This document shows, one piece after another, positions 1 to 7,100 of a DNA stretch of 64,000 bases (position 1 is its first letter; every line of letters begins with the position of its first letter). The notes beneath the pieces were generated by a model. It ran no database searches. It saw only the letters and a program-made list of their open reading frames with translations, and had not been told where the DNA came from. Source of the DNA: an uncultured Clostridia bacterium (GTDB taxonomy: Bacteria; Bacillota; Clostridia; Peptostreptococcales; Anaerovoracaceae); the NCBI GenBank assembly GCA_938045615.1, contig CALIBC010000178.1, forward strand, positions 248,001 through 312,000, written 5' to 3'. Made by a program: the position numbers and the translations under genes.

Positions 1-1197
1 GGCTGTCGAAATGATCCTGATACATTGCTGCTGTATCTGTCGAATTTCTATAAAGTTGAATTACATGAACGAGAAACTTTATTTCTTTTGAATGATGTGC
101 AGTTCTGTCCCGAGGCAAGAGCCGCACTCAAAAACCTGCTTAAGGACGGCAGATATGACTATGTCGAAACGATATCTTTGATCTCGATGTCGAAAAATAA
201 AAAAGCCGGAGAAGAGGAGCTTTTATCGCCGGAGGAGGAAAAGCGAATCAAAATGCATCCGCTTGACTTTGAGGAGTTTTTATGGGCGATGGAAGAAGAA
301 ACGCTGATGAACCGGATCAAAGGTTGTTTCGCAGGCAGAGGGCGTATGGGTTTGATGTTACATCGCAAGGCAATGGATTTCTTCAAGAGGTACGTTTTAG
401 TCGGAGGGATGCCGCAGGCGGTCGCCGAATATGTGCGGACAAATGACCTTGGCAGGGTCAATGGCATAAAGCAGGAAATATTGGAGTTGTATCGCGCAGA
501 CATTATCGCACACACCGAAAGTTATGACGGAAAAGTCCTGCGGATATTTGAAAATGTCCCTTCGCAGCTTCAGAAACGCAATATAAAGTTCAGGCTGTCA
601 TCATTGGAAAAAGGGGAGCGCTCACAAGATTACGAGGATGCGATGTTATGTCTGGAAGACAGCATGATCGTCAATTTGAGCCGTAATTTCATAGACACAG
701 GTGACGGCTTGAAATTGAAAATGGGCAGAATGTCAGTAAAATGCTACATGTTGGATACGGGACTTCTCATTGCCCATGCGTTTGGGGGAGATTTCGTAGC
801 GAGGGAAGACGGTGGAAGGAAGCTTCTGTTTGATAAGCTGGAAGCCAGTAAAAGAATGATTGTTGAAAATGTTATTGCACAAATGCTTGTGGCGAGCGGG
901 CATAAGCTCTACTTTTATTCCAACACCACAAGGACTGATGCGAATAGCCGCATGGAAATTGATTTTCTGGTCGCCAAAGACGGTGTGAAAGGCGGCCATG
1001 AGCTTTCTCCCGTGGAAGTGAAAGTGGGGCGGAATTATACCGTAAATGCATTGAATAAGTTCAGGGGGAAGTTCGACAGTCAGCTGGATGTTCCTTACCT
1101 CCTGCATGAGGAGGACTTGAAGGAGGGAAACGGAATCAGTTTTCTCCCCATATATATGACGCCATTGATAAACAATATGGATGATTTTATGAAATAG
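1..1197 (+). CDS. ATP-binding protein, AAA_14/DUF4143 family (5' end outside window)
   Basis: The frame is open from base 1, so the N-terminus with the Walker A loop lies outside the window; 398 residues are visible. The segment after the first strand (CPEARAALK..., DGRYDY, then a lysine-rich loop and HPLDFEEFLWA) is the typical layout of the large family of AAA ATPases that end in a DUF4143 nuclease-like domain. That C-terminal domain is visible near the end (EIDFLV...SPVEVKVG). Family members usually carry a DE pair in Walker B; here the equivalent reads LLNDVQ, so both acidic positions look altered (inference from memory of the family). Cellular role is unknown; such proteins are often linked to defence or toxin-like functions but without proof. 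It is followed 9 bases later by the MBL-fold gene. Confidence 0.8.
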   Translation, partial: GCRNDPDTLLLYLSNFYKVELHERETLFLLNDVQFCPEARAALKNLLKDGRYDYVETISLISMSKNKKAGEEELLSPEEEKRIKMHPLDFEEFLWAMEEETLMNRIKGCFAGRGRMGLMLHRKAMDFFKRYVLVGGMPQAVAEYVRTNDLGRVNGIKQEILELYRADIIAHTESYDGKVLRIFENVPSQLQKRNIKFRLSSLEKGERSQDYEDAMLCLEDSMIVNLSRNFIDTGDGLKLKMGRMSVKCYMLDTGLLIAHAFGGDFVAREDGGRKLLFDKLEASKRMIVENVIAQMLVASGHKLYFYSNTTRTDANSRMEIDFLVAKDGVKGGHELSPVEVKVGRNYTVNALNKFRGKFDSQLDVPYLLHEEDLKEGNGISFLPIYMTPLINNMDDFMK

Positions 1198-1206
1198 AGG
1201 CCGGTC

Positions 1207-2019
1207 ATGAAAATTACTTTTTTGGTGGACAACAAGACGGAATCCACTTTGTGCAATGCGGAGTGGGGGCTTTCGGTGCTTATAGAGACCGGAAGGAAGA
1301 TGATACTCATGGATCAGGGAGCATCCCCAATGCTGATCGAAAATGCCGAAAAAATGGATATAGACCTTTCGAGGGTGGACTTCGCCACGGTCAGCCACGG
1401 TCATTGTGACCATACGGGCGGGACAATGGCCTTTTTTGATGTCAATGAGAAAGCGAAAGTTTATATCCACAAGGATGCGCTGCATAGTTTTTTTGTTCCC
1501 GGCGAAATCGGAAATGTGGGTGTGCCGTGGAGCGGGGATTTTATAAAGAACAATGCAGACAGAATCGTTTTTACGGAGGGGGTTCACAGTGTCGACAGGG
1601 ATGTGTGGCTCATCGGAAACGTGCCAAGGATGGAGGGGTTTTCGCCGACGGAAACATTTTATTTAAAAATAGACGATGAGATACTCCCAGATCCCATGAA
1701 GCACGAGCAGGCTCTTGTGATTGAGGACGGAGGGAAACTCCATATTTTTTCCGGTTGTAGCCATCAGGGAATAGTCCCTATACTCATTTATATAGGAGGA
1801 CTCTTCCCGTGGAAGAAGATATCGACGGTAGTTGCCGGAATGCATCTTTACTCCGCAGGCGAGGAGCTGATAGACAAGGTGATAGATGAAATGGAAGCTT
1901 TGGGGGTTGAACGTATATTCCCCGTTCACTGCACCGGGATGAGAGCGATCGTCCGCTTTAAGATGAGGCTGGGAGATAAGGTAAATGTTGCGGCCGCGGG
2001 AGAAAGCTATGAGTTTTGA
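1207..2019 (+). CDS. MBL-fold metallo-hydrolase
   Basis: A 270-residue metallo-beta-lactamase-fold protein. The metal-binding signature SHGHCDHTGG gives His64, His66, Asp68 and His69, and further conserved histidines appear in GCSHQG and near the end in PVHCTG. It resembles the subgroup annotated as 7,8-dihydropterin-6-yl-methyl-4-(beta-D-ribofuranosyl)aminobenzene-phosphate synthase-like hydrolases, mostly of unknown substrate. It has no signal peptide, so it is probably cytosolic. The ATG lies just after an AGAGG motif that overlaps the upstream stop codon, suggesting co-translation with the AAA ATPase. The exact reaction cannot be inferred from sequence. Confidence 0.88.
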   Translation: MKITFLVDNKTESTLCNAEWGLSVLIETGRKMILMDQGASPMLIENAEKMDIDLSRVDFATVSHGHCDHTGGTMAFFDVNEKAKVYIHKDALHSFFVPGEIGNVGVPWSGDFIKNNADRIVFTEGVHSVDRDVWLIGNVPRMEGFSPTETFYLKIDDEILPDPMKHEQALVIEDGGKLHIFSGCSHQGIVPILIYIGGLFPWKKISTVVAGMHLYSAGEELIDKVIDEMEALGVERIFPVHCTGMRAIVRFKMRLGDKVNVAAAGESYEF

Positions 2020-2129
2020 ACGGCGCGGGTGCAGTGGAGAGGCGCGTTTAATTTCTATATTTCTATGTTTTTAAGTATGTTTTTAAGAACTTACGATAGC
2101 AGACGCGCCGGTGCAACAGGGAGGAGAAA

Positions 2130-3596
2130 ATGAAGTCGAATACAACAAAGAGAACCCGAAAAAGTTCGGTAAAAATAAGCGATGAACTTGCGTCTATGGA
2201 TACGGACACAAAATACCTGACGCCGATATTCGGATCGGAAGCAAGTGATGTGGGAATGCCAAACAGGAAACTCAACAGAAAGCCGGTCGAACCTCGCATC
2301 GCATCGGAAATGATACGTGAGTATTTGAGCATAGAGGGAAACTCGACACAGAATCTGGCAACTTTCTGCCAGACCTATATGGAACCTGCCGTGATGCGGC
2401 TTATGGCAGAAAACTTTGAGAAAAACGCGATTGACAAGGATGAATACCCGATGACCGCAGATCTTGAAAACCGGTGCGTGGATATCATTGCGGATCTTTG
2501 GAATGCGGATATGGATGAAGAACCTATGGGGACGTCTACAGTTGGTTCCTCCGAAGCGTGCATGCTCGGAGGACTTGCGATGTTGTTTCGGTGGAAGAAT
2601 CTTGCCGATGCGGCGGGTGTGGATCGTACCGCAAAAAGGCCAAATATCGTCATTTCATCGGGGTATCAGGTTTGCTGGGAGAAGTTCTGCAGGTACTGGG
2701 ATATAGAGATGCGCACCGTGCCCATGGATGAGGAGCATTTGTCACTGAACATGGATACGGTCATGAACTATGTGGATAGATATACGATAGGCATAGTGGC
2801 GATACTCGGAATCACGTATACGGGCAAATATGACGATGTTTGCGCACTGGATCTGTTAGTAGGCAAGTATAACAAAGAGCATCGGAACCTCCCCGTGCGG
2901 ATCCATGTTGACGGGGCGTCGGGAGCCATGGTTGCGCCTTTTTTGCAGCCCGAACTTAAATGGGATTTCCGATTGAAAAACGTGTGGTCGATAAATACTT
3001 CCGGTCATAAATACGGGTTGGTGTATCCCGGCGTGGGTTGGATAGTGTGGCGAAGTAAAGAAGCACTTCCCGAAGATATGATCTTTTGGGTCAGTTACCT
3101 CGGAGGCGAAGAGGCGACAATGGCGATAAACTTCTCGCGTAGCGCTTCGCAGATAGTCGGACAGTACTACATGTTTATGCGCAACGGTTTTGAGGGATAT
3201 AAGGAGATCCATCAACGCACGATCGACGTTGCCAGGTACATGGCAGAAGAGATCCGAAAGCTGGGGTGCTTTGAGATGCTCGAAGAGGCGAACGAGATTC
3301 CCGTGGTTTGCTGGCGACTCAAGAAAGACGCAGATGTGAAGTGGACGCTGTACGATCTGGAAGACCGGATGCGCATGCACGGTTGGATGATCCCCGCATA
3401 TCCAATGCCGGATAACCTGCGGGATGTTGATGTGCAGAGGCTCGTGCTGAGGCAGGACTTCGGCATGCCGCTTGCGATAATTTGTATCAAAGAGATGAAA
3501 ACGCAGATAGAAATTCTGAACAACGCGCAAGTGCCACTTGCCGGAAACAGGCACGATTCCAAACCGACAAACGGCTTTGACCACAGCGGCAGATAA
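2130..3596 (+). CDS. gadB: Glutamate decarboxylase (PLP-dependent)
   Basis: A 488-residue group II PLP decarboxylase. Full-length similarity to bacterial GadB is recognisable: GTSTVGSSEACMLGG near residue 130, HVDGASGA near residue 260 and the Schiff-base motif SGHKYG with Lys294. It converts glutamate to GABA and CO2 while consuming a cytosolic proton, a known acid-resistance reaction. The start follows a strong GGGAGGAG site. No GadC-type glutamate/GABA antiporter is next to it, so substrate exchange must come from elsewhere or the enzyme serves GABA production. A ClC antiporter, which supports decarboxylase-based acid resistance in Escherichia coli, is present 26 kb away. A terminator hairpin follows at 3720-3753. 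Confidence 0.95.
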   Translation: MKSNTTKRTRKSSVKISDELASMDTDTKYLTPIFGSEASDVGMPNRKLNRKPVEPRIASEMIREYLSIEGNSTQNLATFCQTYMEPAVMRLMAENFEKNAIDKDEYPMTADLENRCVDIIADLWNADMDEEPMGTSTVGSSEACMLGGLAMLFRWKNLADAAGVDRTAKRPNIVISSGYQVCWEKFCRYWDIEMRTVPMDEEHLSLNMDTVMNYVDRYTIGIVAILGITYTGKYDDVCALDLLVGKYNKEHRNLPVRIHVDGASGAMVAPFLQPELKWDFRLKNVWSINTSGHKYGLVYPGVGWIVWRSKEALPEDMIFWVSYLGGEEATMAINFSRSASQIVGQYYMFMRNGFEGYKEIHQRTIDVARYMAEEIRKLGCFEMLEEANEIPVVCWRLKKDADVKWTLYDLEDRMRMHGWMIPAYPMPDNLRDVDVQRLVLRQDFGMPLAIICIKEMKTQIEILNNAQVPLAGNRHDSKPTNGFDHSGR

Positions 3597-3719
3597 TGGT
3601 TTTGAGCGTAGAGGCAGATAAATAAATCTACTTTGCACGAATCCTCCGGGTTGGCAGCGGACGGTTTACTAAAATTATAAAAAGTGTCGTATAGCTTACT
3701 AAAATTAACACGAATTAAC

Positions 3720-3753
3720 AAAAATCGGTAAAAAGTTTATTTTGCCGATTTTT
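3720..3753 (+). terminator. Rho-independent terminator after gadB
   Basis: Nine-base arms (AAAAATCGG at 3720-3728 and CCGATTTTT at 3745-3753) enclose an AT-rich loop and end in a T run. It lies 123 bases after the gadB stop and immediately before the promoter at 3755. Confidence 0.7.
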
Positions 3754-3754
3754 C

Positions 3755-3789
3755 TTGACCGCGCGGAAACGTTAGTGTAAACTAACGTT
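3755..3789 (+). promoter_or_regulatory. Promoter with overlapping palindromic operator upstream of the LRR gene
   Basis: A -35 box TTGACC (3755-3760) and a -10-like box TAAACT (3778-3783) are 17 bases apart. A perfect inverted repeat, AACGTTAGT (3768-3776) with ACTAACGTT (3781-3789) around a 4-base loop, covers the spacer and the -10 box. This is the usual layout of a repressor operator; symmetry and size fit TetR/AcrR- or MarR-like dimers, but no such regulator is adjacent. The next gene on this strand starts at 4137. Confidence 0.6.
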
Positions 3790-3844
3790 GTGGATTTGTT
3801 GAATCTAACTTTAATTCATTTGATTTAATTCGTGAATTTGTGCC

Positions 3845-3977
3845 CCGGTAAGCCGCAGCCGCGGCTCCGTGCCGTTTCCCATTGTGGGACGCCACCGCGG
3901 CTTACCGGAGTGCGGGCTCTTTTCTTTGATTTTGGGGAGACCCGCACTCCCCGCCCCCGCCTTGCGAGTGCGGGGGC
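3845..3977. repeat. Array of three GC-rich hairpins in the 5' leader
   Basis: Three perfect stems follow one another: 3845-3856 with 3897-3908 (12 bp, CCGGTAAGCCGC), 3907-3916 with 3941-3950 (10 bp, GGAGTGCGGG), and 3953-3960 with 3970-3977 (8 bp). The 3' arm of the first overlaps the 5' arm of the second by two bases. Base composition is much richer in G+C than the flanks. The array lies between the promoter at 3755 and the gene at 4137, so it would be transcribed as leader RNA. The remainder of the 3597-4136 gap holds nothing else I can support. A similar array lies at 53680-53817. Confidence 0.7.
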
Positions 3978-4136
3978 AGGGCGCCGGAAGTTGGAGGGCA
4001 ATATCCCATGGGTAGTCGACGCGACGATAGTTGATTTTGCTAACCTTAACCGCATATTGGAACGTCGGCCGCAGAAAGAAAATTTGCCGAAAAGGCAGAA
4101 GCATCATCGAAGAAAGGATGAAGAAAGGAATAAGCT

Positions 4137-7100
4137 ATGAAGAGATTGAAAAAACAATTCAGCACTCTCTTGCTCATGGTTATGCTCATTACCTGTTTCA
4201 GCCCGGCTTCCGCGTTTGCGAAGACGCAGGCGCAGCCGAAGAGCGGTAATACAGCAAAACAGATCCAAGAGAAAGCTTATGAAGAAGCTGACTTCTTTAT
4301 AAGCGGAACGACGTTTAACGGTCTGACAGCGGCAGGAAAAGCCAAACTTCTGGAAAACAACGGGAAACTGACATTCCCATCGCTGAAATCACAGACCGGG
4401 CATCCGATTTCCCATATCGGAGCAGACAAGTTCAAGGAACTTGGTATCAAGGAGGTTACATTCTCCAACGATATTGAAAGCATCGGACACTCCGCGTTTT
4501 ACAAAAACGAGATAAGCAAGCTGGTGCTGCCAAACTCCGTAAAGGAAGTTGAGTACGGAGCTTTTGCGTACAACGAGATCACGGATCTTAAGCTTTCGGA
4601 AAGTTGCACGTTGATTTATCCGAGTGTTTTCGGAAACAACCGGATCAAAGAGGTGACCGTACCCGACTGCGTCGGCGAAATACGCGTAAAGGCATTTGAG
4701 TCGAATCCGGGAGATCCGGCGCACGGCAACAAGGTGGTTCTCACGGTTTCGGATGTGGATCAGATCAATTTTTTCAACGATACCAAGGACACGTATTTCA
4801 TTAAGACCAAGACGAGCAACGACTATATCGCAAGCGACTTTACCTACAACAATACCTCTCAAGCAGGTAAGTCGTATGCAGAAGTAACAGGTCTGAGCGC
4901 ATCGGGAAAGAGCAAAAGAACGAGTAATCACTCCCTTGTGATACCATCGATAGTTTATGGTAGAGTTGTCAACGCTATAGGTAAAAACGCCTTCAGCAAC
5001 ACGTCTATGGATCCGACACTGAAGTTCACCGATTTGAAACTTCCAAGCGATGTTGTCACAATCGGTGATGCGGCGTTTATAGGAAACGGAATCAAGGCCG
5101 TGGATTTTCCGAATACGCTTCAGACGATAGAACAAAACTCATTTTCATACAACACTCTGAAAGAGGTATTCATACCGGAATCCGTAAAGAAGATTGGTCT
5201 GTCAGCTTTCATGGAAAACCTCATCAAGCAGGGGGATGCCAAGATCGACAACATCAAGGGAAAGGTTGTGGTCGAGAATTTTGCCTTTGACAAACAGGAA
5301 GGCAGCAATGACATAACTCCGGTTTATCTTAAGACGGCGCCTAAATTCAACATAAAGACGGAGGCTCCCGAAGGAGTAAAGGTAACATGCACTCCGGACA
5401 AGCAGGCTGAAGAGGGTCAGCAGGTCAAGATCAAATGCGAGATTGAAGATCAGAACAAGGAGATCCTCAGTCTCACTGTCAAGAAAAAGTATGGAACTGT
5501 TAAGGTTACAGGCGATTCATTTGTGATGCCGAAAGAAGATGTGACCGTTGTGGTTATCATCAAGGACAAGTATTCTCAGGATAAGTGGTGCATAGAGGAC
5601 TTTAATTATGAGAGATACGAGGTCGGCGACTATGAAGACGAAAACTACATCAACGAGATGACAGTAAAAGGATTCTCGGAAAAAGGTGTGGAGAAACTTA
5701 AAACCAACAAGGAAGTGGTTCTGCCCGCTATGAACCTGAAGGGTGAAAAAGTAGAAGCGGTCTACGAGAAATCTTTTGTTAACAAGGGAATCACCAAACT
5801 CACGGTTCCCGGTAACTACAAGAAGATATACGATGAAGCCTTCAAGGGGAATAAGATAAAGAGCCTTGTACTTGATGAGGGGCTTGTATACATCTTTGAC
5901 AGGACATTCGCGAACAATGAAATCGAAGAGTTTGTTGCGCCTAAAAGTTTCAAATACGCGTCAAAAGCAGCCTTTCAGAACAATAAACTCAAAAAGGTCA
6001 TTCTGACAGACAACGTTACGAGCATAGGACCTGAGAGCTTCAGCGACAATGAGATAAGCGAACTCACTCTTGGAAACAAGACGGAGCTGATCTATTCAAA
6101 GGCGTTTGCAAACAACAAGCTGGAAGAGGTAAAGATTCCCAATACGCTGAAAAAGGATCTTCACGGCATACTCCCTCCTATAGCAAAGGATGCGTTTGAC
6201 GGAAATCCGGGCAAAGATAATCCGCAGAAACCGGGAGAAAAGAAGGTTATTCTCTGGACTCCGGAAAAGGATAACCCAAACAATTTACCTGACGGAAACA
6301 ACTACGTTGTGGATCCTGTTGTGGCAAGCAACTGGAGTGTCGACGATTTTGTATACGGGAAGATGAAGGTCAAGGATGTAGAGAACGGTGTGACGACCGA
6401 GGTAGAGCTCAACGCGGTTAAGGGCTTCTCCGAAAAAGGGCTTGCCAAACTTGCCACGATAAAAGATCTTGAACTTCCTGCCAAGGACGATAAGGGAGTC
6501 AAGATAGAAGCCGTGGACAGCAACGCTTTCGCAGGAGAATTTGGGACGACAAGGTTCAATACGCTTAAGATCCCTGAAGGATATAGGGTTATAGGCGCGA
6601 TGGCATTTGCATACAACGGATGCGGCGGAGATCTGGTGCTTCCGGACAGTTTGGAAGCAATCGGCATGGCAGCATTCTTCAGAAATGCATTCACAAGTCT
6701 GACAGTGCCTGCCAAAGTAAAAGAACTTCCGCTTTCCATGGCGAGAGGAAACAAGATCAAGACAGTAACGTTCAAAGGAAATATTGAAACGCTGGGACGC
6801 CTGTCTCTTGCCGAAAATGAGATAGAGGAGCTTCACGTTCCTGATTCCTTGAGCTCCATAGGCGCTCAGGCATTGTATATAAATACGGGAGTGGATGCAT
6901 ACGACGGAAAGGTAGTTATACGCACGGCTTCGGGCAACAATCCAAAGAATCTGAAGAACAGTGAAAACTATCTGGTGGATCCTGCGCCGGTACCGCCTAA
7001 ACCTCCTATCGACTACACCAAATGGGTCACCGATGACTTTGTGTATGACGGAAACAAGGTGGTCAAATTCTCGGATCAGGGAAAACTGAAAGTCAGAAGA

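Noticed and set aside
3832..4140. Open frame across the hairpin array
   Set aside because: It covers structured GC-rich leader DNA, has no ribosome site and its residues (many Pro, Arg) look like translated repeat sequence.
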